From the NCBI GenBank assembly GCA_001414485.1, contig LLEY01000029.1, forward strand, positions 62,001 to 126,000: a DNA stretch of 64,000 nucleotides. Reading direction: 5' to 3'. The translations under genes were made by a program, and so were the position numbers. Of the stretch, positions 25,991-36,749 are shown in pieces. The notes beneath the pieces were generated by a model. It was not told the origin of the DNA, did no database searches, and saw only the letters and a program-made list of their open reading frames with translations. The DNA is from Calycina herbarum. Taxonomy: Eukaryota > Ascomycota > Leotiomycetes > Helotiales > Pezizellaceae. The first letter of the stretch is position 1; every line of letters starts with the position of its first letter.

Positions 25991-26856
25991 GGAGGCGCGT
26001 CGTGACACTGGACCCGGCATTGGTGCACTCTTTTTTCGTCGGGAGGGGGCATACTAATACGACTTTCGTCAACGCAGGACTGTCTCCAACGCAATACTTA
26101 GTGGGCGGGTCATCTCGAAAACAAATCAAAAAGTATGCTTTCTATTCCCAGGAGCCATTCAGCCGTGCAAGCGGATACCAGGTAATGGTTCGGTCCGCCA
26201 GACCAGGTGGGTTTACGTTGATGGAGAGGGGATGGAAGAAGAAGAAAAATGCTAGCTGATCAATATGCTAGCAGTAAAATTGGTGCGTGATAGTTTAGTA
26301 AATCGTTAAGTGATGCGAGGGGGGCTATGTGTCTAGACAACACCTTTAGCGGGAGCCGGAAATCATTCGTCGCACACTACCAAACCGACAAAATAAAGCA
26401 AAGCTTAGGATATGAGCCTGATAGAGTAACCTTGGAAAACATCATGCCTAGTTCCCAATGGAAGCAGAAAGAAACAACCAGATAAGAGTACAAGAGACAG
26501 GTTGGTAGAGGAAGATAGCAGCAAGCTAACTCACAAAATATTGTTTTTACTCTCTAAACATTTGTGCCATATGCTTACTGCCTCGAAATCTAATGGCAGG
26601 TCCAAGAGAATGGGTAATAGGTTCTACTAAATTGCACCGGTTCAGAGATTCGGGAACAGATACACCTATCCATCTTCATTTGTAATGATTATACGAAACA
26701 GTTAGGGGCACTTAAACGAGGACGCTCAGAATAATTTACAAAACTCCTTTCTTGATTCTCAGAACTATTCTCGGCAAAGAGCAATATAGATGTACGCCGA
26801 AGCCATCCCCAGGACCCTGACAGCAACTAGTAACTCCAGTCTTTCGATAAAAGCTC
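25991..26856. other. Spacer between pseudogenes C and A, no gene seen
   Basis: Normal composition, but only short frames. The + strand frame 26002-26259 has no supporting homology. Confidence 0.4.
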
Positions 26857-27065
26857 TCAAACAAGATGTTGTTCATCCGAGTCACCTAGACGTACAAGCC
26901 AAGCTATGCGTTCATCGTACTTCTCCCCCCAGTCAAATCTTCTGTGAAACTCCAAACAGTATTGCAATTTCCACCAATAACAAGAAGTCATTAAAGGGCC
27001 GGCCAGATCCTTTGCCTCTTGCCACTTTCGCAATTCATGGTAATCGTTAAACTTCCACTTGATAG

Positions 27066-28430
27066 TACAGTACTAGACGGGAAGTAAGGGCCCACCTTCC
27101 CGTCCTTACGAAAATCATAAAAATTCTAAAACACTATTTTATATATTATTAGTTAACCATAAGCCAGAAATCCTTAGTATTTTATATAAAGTAAGAGTAT
27201 ATATATATAAACAATTTTATTAACTTTTTATATAGGGTTTCCATGCTCCTTGGCCCTAATATTTAGTATGCTAGCCATCTACCGTAATATAAGCTGTAAT
27301 TCTATCTGGCATACTAGCTACAAGATCCTCAAAGAGGGAGTTAGGGAGAGCGTCCCACGCTACCTTCAAAGCTTCCTCTAAAGCAGTTCTATCAGCCTTA
27401 CTTTCACCTCTAGAATGCTATAGCGTAGGGTACATCTGGTAAACCATCTCCTTAAGGGCCTTCTAAGTATACTTAATAGGGTTAAGATTAGGGGAATAAG
27501 GTGGCTAATTTGTAGTCCTAATGCTATTTAACTTAAACCACTCCCTAACCGAGTGAGCTGTATATATGGCCGTATTATCCTATATAAAGATTAGGTTGTT
27601 AGAGTAGTACTCGGTGAGGTTCGCGTCTAGGACTTCGATATAGGAGTTGGCAGTATACCTATGCTTCTTTGACTCAAAGTCTCGGTCTATGATATATAAG
27701 GGAGAACGTTGCGCATCCCCCCAAAACAAGCCCATACTATAGTACGCAGCTGCTTTCCTTTCTTGTAGGTTATGACGTGGGATGGCTTCTATTTATCAGC
27801 CGGCGTACCCTAAACCTAGACCTGTTTTTGCCCCTTACCCTGCTCCGCCGAACACTCGTTACTCCATATATAAGTTTTCCACCGTACAACGTCCTAATGA
27901 GCTCTACACCGGCACCAGAAAAGCCTTTTCGCTGCTACTTCCTCTGTGAGTTCCGGCCGCTTCTTCGTACGCCAATGTGTTATGCCTTCCGCGCGGCAAA
28001 GGTCCTTAATATAGGTGTTGCTTATTACAAGACCAGTCTCGGCGCGTCGCTCGTCAAAGGATAACTTAGGGTACATTCGTATATAGCGTAGCATTAATCT
28101 TTTGTCTCGGTCCGTATAAGTAGGTGGACAACCGCTCCGGGGCAGAGAGGCACCCTGTCTGTTGTAGTTGTCGAGTCTAATAGCCCCTCTCACGGCTTTG
28201 CGAGAGAGCCCAATGTCGGCGGCGATTTGGCGTTGAGATACGCCCACATTACGCATGCCAACGCATTTCCCTCGGTCGTAAGGTGAAGTTTCCGATCCAC
28301 GGGCCTATTACCGCTGACAGAGCGTAGGGGAGTGCGTTGTGGTGGCATAGTGTGGTGTTGTTGTAGGAGTCTCAAAAACGCGTCGCGACTTTTTGATGGG
28401 GTGGGCCCTTACTTAAAGTGGGTAACTGTA
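27066..28430 (-). mobile_element. Tc1/mariner-like DNA transposon inserted in pseudogene A
   Basis: A 1.37-kb element flanked by TA (27066-27067 and 28429-28430). Its terminal inverted repeats are imperfect over about 34 bp, sharing TACAGT and the core AAGTAAGGGCCCACC. It encodes a transposase on the minus strand. Confidence 0.92.
27256..28348 (-). pseudogene. Inactive Tc1-like transposase
   Basis: Starts MPPQRTPLRS at 28348. A frame change near 28.26 kb is needed to enter the helix-turn-helix segment (VGVSQRQIAADIGLSRKAV). The DDE domain follows with stops. FI*DNTAIYTAHS is where the second catalytic Asp block sits. PPYSPNLNPIK replaces the expected PDLNPIE, so the Asp next to the third catalytic position and the catalytic Glu itself are changed by G-to-A. 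It ends SMPDRITAYI near 27.29 kb. Normal length for the family is about 340 residues. Clearly non-functional. Confidence 0.85.
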
Positions 28431-30036
28431 AAGTCACATATCTCCCCTATTTCTTTGAATATAGTCTCCTCAAACTTGAGCTCATCTCCCTTTTCCGCCT
28501 TTGAATACGGTCTCAACGACGTGCTCCAGCGCGCGGAGTCAGAAAGCCCAATTTCGCAATTTTCTTCGTTGGTCCTAAGAAATTGAGGATCAAGATCGCG
28601 ACCTGCGGTATGAATATGGAAGTGATGTTTGCAAAGGGGGAAAGCCTTCACAATAGAAAGAACAAACTCGAATTTCTGCGGCCCGAGGAATACACCGCGA
28701 GCTTTGTTCTGTCTAAGAATCTCAACAGACTTCATAAATCCGCGGCACAATCACTCTCTGCGGCGGCATATGAAAATCAATAACGGTGGAGTGGTCGTGA
28801 AGGCGTCGGAACTTTCCTCTATGTTATCACTCAACAACGCAGAATCACTCAATGAGAAGTGTTTTCCACACCAATCGTAGTTATCGTTGAATTCGAGCGC
28901 AATTTTGGTGCAGAGTGGAGTGTGTGCGGGTCTTGCAGCAAAAAAAACGGTTGCTGATGAATTCAGTTAGTAAAACTCCAACAGGTAGGCATTTGAAGAG
29001 AGACCCACTAATTTTGTCCACACCTCGCCTACGGTGCCAGAAACGAGTGTAATCGGCCGGCCGCTCAAAATAGAATGTGTTTTTTTGGTAGAATATCAAT
29101 TTTGCTTCGTCGTGTAATTGACGACACGTCAGTGACAGTTTGCGGAGGGTCTTGCAACAATCCCCACGCCACCAATGTTTGTCCTCATCGCGAACCCTGA
29201 TCCTTTTTGTGTCCATAAGAAGGAGCTCGAATATGATAGCGCGAACATCGTAGTTGACGGTCAAGAGAGAGAGCGGCTCATGTCTAGTTGGGGTTGGGGG
29301 TCGAATTTCGTCAAGGCAGAGTCGATCCAGGCCGAACTCAGAATCAGTCTCAGAATCATAGTGGAGTTGTGCACTGATGTGGCATTGGTTGTCGGTCCGG
29401 AGGGTTACTTGTGGTTCAGGGACGAATAGGCCGGGGAATTCTAGACGGCTGTGATTAGTCCAAGACCTGAGATAGGGGAATGATATACTTACTCGAAGAT
29501 GGTTTGCCCATGATGGTCTGTTGACCGAGAGTGTTCCCCCGTGGATGTCAAGTTTCCTGAAACTCATCCTGTCGCAGGCACGGCAAGCTGGAAAATCACT
29601 TTGAACGACCGATGTCAGTTCACTTGGAACTTCCATCTGTTGTGCCGGCATTCGCCCATGTGGCACCAAACCACCGATGAGACTTGTTAAATAGCAGGGT
29701 ATCTCACACACCTGAATGGTGGCATGCCCCCTCGAAGGACAATAAAAAAGAACATAAGGTTGATCTACATGCTCTCGGACATTTGAAATAGGTTGGTATC
29801 CTAAATTGTTAGTAGAATTACTTGGATTTCCTTAGAGAGTTGGAACAACGAGAGATAGGTTGGAAGGTACAGTCTGTGTTACCCATCCAGTCATTTAATC
29901 CCTTCATTCTTCATGCTCAGCATAATCATTTTAAAAACTTGATTGTTTAGTGCTTATCTGAATAATTGTTTGGTTTATATGTAGTTACGAGGTTTAGGAA
30001 AATTGAGTAAAACTCTCATTTTCTTAAATAAGAGGG

Positions 30037-32415
30037 CTACAAAAGTCCGAGTTTCTCTATCAACTTGGCTTCACGAGTTTCGAATTCCACAAGACTACTG
30101 GTTCCAAAATCGTCGCATGACGTACCGTCGATTGCATTTCGTATATAATCCAGTCTCTTTCGTAGTTCCGCGACAATTGACTGCAACTCGCTTTTGTGGT
30201 CCTGGAGCACAGTCACAATCTCTCGATAGGTTACATTCTGCTGAGCCAGGTTTCTCTCACTCTGCTGGAAAGAAGCAAGTTCTTGGCGCATTATGAGAGA
30301 TAATTCGGCAGACTGGAGTGCGATATCTGCTTGCTTGGACGAGAGTTCATTCTCGTAGGCCATTCTGGCCTCAGCAGACTCAGTCATAAGGTCTTGGATT
30401 CGAGTTTCCAAAGCCAATTTTGTATCGTTGTAAGTGGCCCAGAGATCCTCGAGTTGTTTTTCTAAAGCCTGGTTTTTATTGGAAGACGTGGTCTTGAAAG
30501 CCGAGAATTCTTCTTGTTGGAGGTTGTTCTTTTGTGCTAATTCTTCAAGCTGCTCCTTTGAAGTAGATTTTATATACATGGATGTGGTATTGAGAATCTC
30601 CAACTCATCATGCAGCTTCTTTTTCTGCCGGAGTACTTCAGATTTGGATTCAATTTGTTTGTCCAGGGCTATTTTCAGTTTGGAGCATTTATTCCTGAGT
30701 TCGTCGTGCAAGCCTCGATTCTGTTCAGCTGTCTTTGATTTTGCTTCGATTTGTCGTTCCAGGGCTACTATGGTATCGGAAGATTTGACTTTGAAGGCTC
30801 CATACTCTCGTTTCAAGGTTGAGAGTTCAATCGTAGACTTCTCCTTGAGCTGTTTCAGTTTCACCACATCAACTTGAGTAGTGCTGATTTTGCGCTTGAG
30901 CTCTTCGACCTCTTGTTTGTTCTGCTCAAGGGCGGTGTCTAAAGAGTGGCCTTCCATTTTCTCCTCGGGGACTGCGTTCCCGGTTGAAGATGCGTTTGTC
31001 TGCGATTCAAGCTTCTTGCGAAGAGAGGCGCTCTCCTTGAGCAGGTCGAAATTCCAGTTTTGTTTAGATCGCGGCGAGGACTCGTTTGGGCCACGTGATC
31101 GGGATGCTTTCTCTGTCGCGACTTCCCTTTCCAATAAATTTTTCGTTGTGAAAAACCACTCAATATGTTCCTGCGTAAACTCCTTGGGCGCGCAGTCCAA
31201 GGAATCTTGGACGTACTTGCCAAAATTATGTTTGGACATGAATCCTGAGAGATGATTTTTCACAAGTTCCAGTCTCTGCGAAGCCTCCAAAGAGCCCTTT
31301 GCAGTAGGGTTTCCTTGGACAGATGGATTCAGAAGTTTGAGCTGTTCTCTCAAGGCCAATTTCTCCTGCCCAATAGTGTTGACCTCCGTTCGGTGCGCAT
31401 CTCCCGCGGATTGCATCCGTTGTAGGAGTACTGCATTTTGATCCCGCAAGCGGGCCATCTCTTCTTCGAATTTGGACTCTTTTGCCTTATTTGAGCATTT
31501 CAAAGCAGCGACTTCCTGTTCCAGTGTGGACTTCTGTGCCTTCAAACTCGATATTTGGGGCGCATTTATATGCTCTTGCCTTGCTGGGCGGATGTGTCCC
31601 TGGTCGTTGTTTTCTTGTCGACGTTTTGTTTTGCGCTCATCATCATCAGTGTTTTCCTCTCTCTTCCTTTTTTTCAGAGTAGCCATTTCTTGTTTGTGAA
31701 GGGTGAGCTCTGCCTTGAGGGAGGCGATCTCCTGTTTCGCGCGCTCTTCCCTTTCTTCCGTTGCCTTTAGCCTGCTAAGTGTTGTAAAGGGATACGCGCT
31801 TTCCTGCTCCGTGGACTTGCGTGGCGATGAACTCCCATTTGGTCGATTGGCGGGCTCAGTGCCCGCACGCAGAGTAGGGTACGGTAGTTCTGTGGGAGTA
31901 CATGATGGCTCTCCTTTTTCATGAGTAGCAGAGGGGACCGGTTTAGAATGTGGGGGATCCTTTGGAGCGGTTGCCATGGGATTTGGTTGCTTTTGGTCGG
32001 CCGCAGTCGGTACCAATTTTGAAGATCCACGTATTTGAATTTGGGGGGATTGAAATGGAGTCGGCAATGGTCTTTCAATTTTAGGAGATTTCTCATTTGC
32101 CGCTGGTGCTGTTGGTGCTGTTGGTACGTCTGAAGGCGGCCCCTTATCTCGACGGCTTGAAGCCCTAGTAACACGGGTTTCAAGGGGGGGCCCTCGCGGT
32201 GCCTCTGTCTCTTCTACCCATTCTTTTTCATCGAAAGGTATATTCTTTTCGTCGTAAGGTATTTTTCTAACAGTGTGATATATCTTGGTGGCAAGAGCAA
32301 TCTCTTTCTGCGGGTTTCGAGGTTCAATTGTCCATATCAGGACTTTTTTGCCGCAAACATTGATAAAAACATCGAATGAACCAGGAAACTTCTTTTGTGC
32401 GCACTGTGATGCCAT
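30037..32415 (-). CDS. Large coiled-coil protein, unknown function (792 aa)
   Basis: A single uninterrupted frame. The first ATG with good context is at 32415 (MASQCAQKKF); the frame extends upstream only to a TTG. Residues ~10-60 form a compact hydrophobic stretch (SFDVFINVCGKKVLIWTIEP) that I do not recognise. Residues ~70-210 are Pro/Ser/Thr-rich and look disordered. From ~215 to the C-terminus there are long heptad-rich helices with Leu/Glu/Lys/Gln repeats, broken by one more globular patch (LSGFMKSKHNFGKYVQDSL is close to what is seen around residues 395-415). There are no catalytic motifs, signal peptide or membrane segment. It is divergent from the gene starting at 33009, with 593 bp between the ATGs, so they could share a promoter. 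A structural or scaffold role is only inference from composition. Confidence 0.85.
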   Translation of the reverse strand: MASQCAQKKFPGSFDVFINVCGKKVLIWTIEPRNPQKEIALATKIYHTVRKIPYDEKNIPFDEKEWVEETEAPRGPPLETRVTRASSRRDKGPPSDVPTAPTAPAANEKSPKIERPLPTPFQSPQIQIRGSSKLVPTAADQKQPNPMATAPKDPPHSKPVPSATHEKGEPSCTPTELPYPTLRAGTEPANRPNGSSSPRKSTEQESAYPFTTLSRLKATEEREERAKQEIASLKAELTLHKQEMATLKKRKREENTDDDERKTKRRQENNDQGHIRPARQEHINAPQISSLKAQKSTLEQEVAALKCSNKAKESKFEEEMARLRDQNAVLLQRMQSAGDAHRTEVNTIGQEKLALREQLKLLNPSVQGNPTAKGSLEASQRLELVKNHLSGFMSKHNFGKYVQDSLDCAPKEFTQEHIEWFFTTKNLLEREVATEKASRSRGPNESSPRSKQNWNFDLLKESASLRKKLESQTNASSTGNAVPEEKMEGHSLDTALEQNKQEVEELKRKISTTQVDVVKLKQLKEKSTIELSTLKREYGAFKVKSSDTIVALERQIEAKSKTAEQNRGLHDELRNKCSKLKIALDKQIESKSEVLRQKKKLHDELEILNTTSMYIKSTSKEQLEELAQKNNLQQEEFSAFKTTSSNKNQALEKQLEDLWATYNDTKLALETRIQDLMTESAEARMAYENELSSKQADIALQSAELSLIMRQELASFQQSERNLAQQNVTYREIVTVLQDHKSELQSIVAELRKRLDYIRNAIDGTSCDDFGTSSLVEFETREAKLIEKLGLL

Positions 32416-33008
32416 GGTGGAGAATGAGCCGAGAAAAGCAAGCCCACAGATTATCAGTGGTCTGAATGCATCCAATTCATGGCAATAGCTTGTTGTGTCC
32501 TCCGGGGCTTTAAATGAAGAGGTTGAAGTTGGCAAAGAAATATGAAAATAGTGGGGTGATACCGCGGTGAAACGGTCAACCGTGCGAAGTCCCGGTCGAC
32601 GCGTTTATAGTTTGTTTAAGATTCTTGGGGGCTGTTCAAGCTCAAGGGAGTAGAGATTTCTTCATTGAATTATCAGGCAAGAGTTTCTCTTCCAGGAAAT
32701 CTAGGTTATCCTCTCTGGCGCTGTCATGCTTTTGGTCTCAGGATCGGGAGATGTCATGTGACAGCGCGAAGAAACTAGGCCGTGCCCGACCGCGTTTCTA
32801 CCTTCCATGGCGCCAATTGTGCGAAAATCTCCCCAATTCACATTTATGGAGGCCCAGAGACTTCAATGAATCCGTAGACGTACCTAGGCATTGAACAGCG
32901 GAACCATCGTTATTGCCCGAGTTCAATCTCTGGTCGGAGAACGCGATTGCCAACAGCTGCCTTCACCCTCATTTACCTTCGTAATTCCTCGCACAACTCC
33001 TCGAAACC

Positions 33009-35926
33009 ATGAATGATTCTCGACCAAATAGAGTCGATATGCGACCGCAGAACTTGTCTGCCAGATTCACGGTTCATGAGGATTCGGACAAGGAGAATCG
33101 AGGCGCCGGACTTGTGAACCAAACCAAGGACACCGAAGACCTCCCACGATTCCGCAAACCATCACCGATATCGAGAAGGAGAACAAGTGGCAGTGGTTGG
33201 GTGGGCGGCCGTCATATAATGGGTGAACGAGAAAATGGGCAATCGAGGAAGTCGGTGGCCGAGGACACAATTGTTGTAGAACCCGCTGGGAAGGCAAAAT
33301 CTGTTTTTCCAGTCGACGATTTTCAGGACATTGCATCTGATGGGGTCGAGGATGAATCCCAATTTCCCGAATATGACGAAGAAGAGACGCAGATGGTTGA
33401 TTTGGCAGGCGAGTCAGACTACGAAGAATCCAATAGGCATATAATAAGCAACGAAAAAGAAGGGAGTGTTGGAGAGGAGCGCCGACGGAATAGCGATGCA
33501 ACGAGTAAGTTGGAAAAGGGCTGTCCAATATTGGTACTCTGCTGATACTTTTTATTCAAGGAAATGCCAGGGCTTGGAGCCGGGTATGTTTTTATTCCAA
33601 TGCTGCAGAACTCCAACTTAATATTTCCATGACAGATGATAAAAGGTGCTGCACCTCCTCCGTCCCCCAGCAAAAAACGTCCACGAGATATTTACGAAAG
33701 CGGAGCGTCCAGTAGCAATGAACCCTTAAGTCCTCATAGGCATGTTAATTCGCCTCCCCAACGACCCGCAAAGCGTGTCTGTACGCCGCCATCGTCAAAC
33801 CGAAGAAAGTCAGCACCTTCCAATCTCGAGAAAAGCCCCGTGAAGAAGTACGAGAACAACATGACATTAAAGAAGGAGCCAACTGTAAGTAACCTCGAAA
33901 CGGTAGAATATTCAAACACCAACTAATACCGTGATAGCGCACGTACCCGGAGTACATCGTGGCTGGTATTCAAAAGCTCCGTGAGAAGTTCGAGGGGGTC
34001 GAATTCGAACCAGGGAATGGGTCTGTTAGGTGTGTAGATTGCGATAAAACCTTCAATGTGGTTAAGAGAAGTTTCAATGGTCCCGAGTCGCATTGCAGAG
34101 GTATAGCACACAAGGCAGCTCTCCGAGCACGGTTAGAGCAAGAAAAGTGCGAACTGCCCCTACTCAAAACTACATCGAAAACTATGGATTTTGACACTCC
34201 ACCTCAACCACCGGTGATGGCTATGGGCAATCATGGATCCACTGCTTTTGCTAATCCTTTCGCCGATGTTTTTACTGCTCTTCAAAGATCATCGAACGAA
34301 ACCTTGCATCAGCATATGGCGGCGCAACAACGTTTGGATGCTCTGGAGAAGCAATTGGACGCACAGAACGGTCATGTCACTACTCTCCTTGGCATATCTC
34401 AATCTGCTGAATCGAGGTACCAGGCCGTCGCCAAAAAACAAAAAAATACCGAGATGACATTGGACATCTTCTCTCGAAACCAAATAAACATTACAGACGA
34501 GCTCAGAAAGGAACAGGCCCATTTGGAAGAAAGAATGCTGCAGCAAGGCGACAGTACCTTGGATAAGCTTTCTATTTTGGATAAACAAGTCCATGACACA
34601 TTGGCGAAAACTAGCAAATTCACAGCTCTCGAAGACCGATTGGTAAAATCCAGACTCGAATGTCAAAGCGATATAAATACCCTTCGTGCTTCCACCATGG
34701 AATCTACGGAGAGAACCAAGCAGCAACTTTCAATGATCAACAAAGAACTCACAGCTGCAATCGGATCCAACTCGGAGCAAATTCAAGACACGCGGCATGA
34801 TATCACTCCCTTGAACAAACACATGAACGAGCAGTTACAACGGAATTTTGATTTTGACAGCAAATTAAAACATCACTGGGGATTTATTTCAGGCCAAGCA
34901 CAGTACAACACCCAGAACCACCCAAGACTCGTTACTCTCGAAGACCTTGCGCGACATCATGGCAATTACATCAATCAGTTACAACAAAAAGTAACCAACC
35001 TCGAGACACGCGCAGGTCATGGTCAAAATTTCGAGGCGGCTACCCTAAATGAAGTCAAGAAGCTGCAAGAATCTGGCAAAAAACTTCAAATGGAAGTTCA
35101 GTCACTGCAAGCCCCTTCTACGCCCCAAAATCAACAACCTTCTCGTCGGGAAGTAAACCAGAATGCACCAAATCAATCGGTTTTGGAACAGGTAGTTGCC
35201 CGGCTCTCTGAATCATTTGATACTAAATTTAAATCCGTGGAAGATTCGTTCCAGGCTCAAATTGTGAATCTTCAAAACGAAAGCAGGAACAAAATATCAC
35301 GCCTCGAAGCACAGACAACGAGGCAGACGCAAGTGATCCAAACCTTGGAGAATGAGAACAAGAAGCTCTGGTCTTGCATCCAAGCTGCTAACGATGACGT
35401 AAAAGAGGTGATGGAATGCTTCAATGACTCACTGCCAGAGCTCGAAGAGAAGATCGAAAATATTCAGCAAGATTTGGAACTCACTCGCTCAATGCCTGCT
35501 CACCTTCAACCCTCCACGCCGCAACGAGATTGTGAACAGGGATCTCAACACCATACGCACGAAGACATGGATCTTGAAGCAAGATTCAAACGTATCGAAA
35601 CTGCTATTCCTTCACTCCTCGAAGAGACTTCCGATCTACGAGATTGTTTTGTGGATTTGGTGAGGGAAGAGGAGGATGATGAAGATGATGTCGATGTTGA
35701 GGCAAGATTGAACAGGATCGAAGTTACACTTCCTGCTGTCCTGGAAGAAGCAGCCGGGCTAAGAGCATGCATCGATGATCTAGGAGAAATCATTGTGTAT
35801 GAAATGGACTCTGGGTCTGTATCCGATGGTGAGGATGAGAATGAAGACCAAGATGAATGGGAAGGCGAAGAGTTTGAGAACCAGGGGGACGATATCAAAG
35901 AAGAAGACCATGAGGAAGAAGTGTAA
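33009..35926 (+). CDS. Coiled-coil protein with a CX2C...HX5H zinc-finger-like motif (918 aa, 4 exons)
   Basis: Exons 33009-33504, 33561-33583, 33636-33884 and 33938-35926. All three introns (56, 52 and 53 nt) have GTAAGT/GTATGT donors and AG acceptors and keep the frame, joining to 2757 nt. Exon 2 is only 23 nt. Residues 1-256 are charged and disordered (acidic patches, then SPSKKRPR-type basic, nuclear-localisation-like runs). Residues 288-314 show C288-X2-C291-X16-H308-X5-H314, the pattern of U1/matrin-type fingers but with a longer loop. Residues ~320-800 are coiled coil. The C-terminus contains two copies of a ~30-residue unit (LEARFKRIETAIPSLLEE and VEARLNRIEVTLPAVLEE) and ends in a strongly acidic tail. 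A nuclear or chromatin-associated role is plausible but inferred. Confidence 0.85.
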
Positions 35927-36749
35927 GCTCTCTTGCCCCCTCGTTTGTTTGGGCTCTTCATTTTGAGTTCTCCACGTCTTCTGTTCGTTTGTTGTTTTTG
36001 GAGTTTTTGGGTATGGAGTTTCGGGAGATACCAGGACCTTTTGGGGGATAATGAGTTTTCAATTCCTAACTTCCTCCGTATTTGAAATTTATTGCTCTTC
36101 GGACCTCGTAATATTTATTTGATCATACACCAACTTCCACTATCACAGTAACTTTGGGAGGTTCACGCATTGTCAAATCTCAATTTTATTAACAAATTTC
36201 ATAGCTACCAAACCTCTCTCTCAAAAGGAAAAAATACAAGGCACCTCAATTAAAAAAAGAAAGAAAAACAGGTCAGGACAAACCCCTTGACATAGTTGAA
36301 AAACACCCCTTCATCCCCATTTACAAAATTTCGATCGACAGGTAAAGAACAAGATACATGCAGTAAGAGAAAAGAAAACATGAGAGGAGAAAATACATGC
36401 AAAAACAAAAATACACGAAAAAAAAGAAAAAAGAGAAGAGAGAAGAGAGGTTTAGACGCTACACCCAACCCATTGCCATACAACTCAACGCCAACGCCAA
36501 CACCAAACTTGTCGCTGTCATATAAATCCTACACCAATTTTGCTCGTCTTATCGTATCATCTCCACCCAACATTGGCTCGATTCAACTCCGTCTATCCTC
36601 TCCTTGAACGCCAAATGCCATGACGGATTCAATCAAATTCAGTGTGTTGATACGTGCTACACACTTGGGCCTTCCGCGAGGCCTGCCCAAGTTGCCGCCG
36701 CGCGATTCGAGAATTCTGAACATGATTGAAATTTGATTCCGTCAATGAC
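35927..36749. other. 3' intergenic region between convergent genes
   Basis: Contains the 3' ends of the two convergent coiled-coil genes and a purine-rich stretch at about 36250-36450. The frames present are short shadows or simple-sequence artefacts. Confidence 0.5.

Larger units (their letters stand above)
26857..29711 (-). pseudogene. Member A of the family, broken by a Tc1-like insertion and a nonsense codon
   Basis: Same architecture as the gene at 49.1-51.0 kb. The first exon (to 29009) carries the core domain, with NYDVRAIIFELLL, then LSLTCRQLHDEAKLIFYQ and NTFYF. A 55-nt intron (28954-29008; GTGGGT donor, CTAAC branch, CAG acceptor) follows, then a second exon. That exon reads in frame through ARPAHTPL and FGPQ-like segments to GEICDF. 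It is interrupted by TGA at 28753-28751 and by the 27066-28430 transposon. Beyond the transposon the frame resumes (KFNDYHELRKWQ, then LEFHRRFDWGEKY) and stops at 26859-26857. Only non-ATG codons lie at the very 5' end of the frame; the first ATG is at 29651, so the true start is uncertain. Inference: an F-box/2EXR-like fungal protein family, by the spacing of its motifs only. Confidence 0.75.

Noticed and set aside
26002..26259. Plus-strand frame of 85 aa
   Set aside because: No homology, no clear start context, opposite to a decayed gene.
29449..29492. Possible 44-nt intron in exon 1 of pseudogene A (GTAAGT donor, CTAAT branch)
   Set aside because: Splicing it breaks the reading frame leading into the conserved core in every phase that has an ATG; the unspliced frame is open.
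31767..32183. Minus-strand frame of 138 aa
   Set aside because: Shifted-frame shadow of the disordered N-terminal part of the 792-aa gene.
33067..33528. Minus-strand frame of 153 aa
   Set aside because: Antisense of exon 1 of the four-exon gene at 33009-35926.
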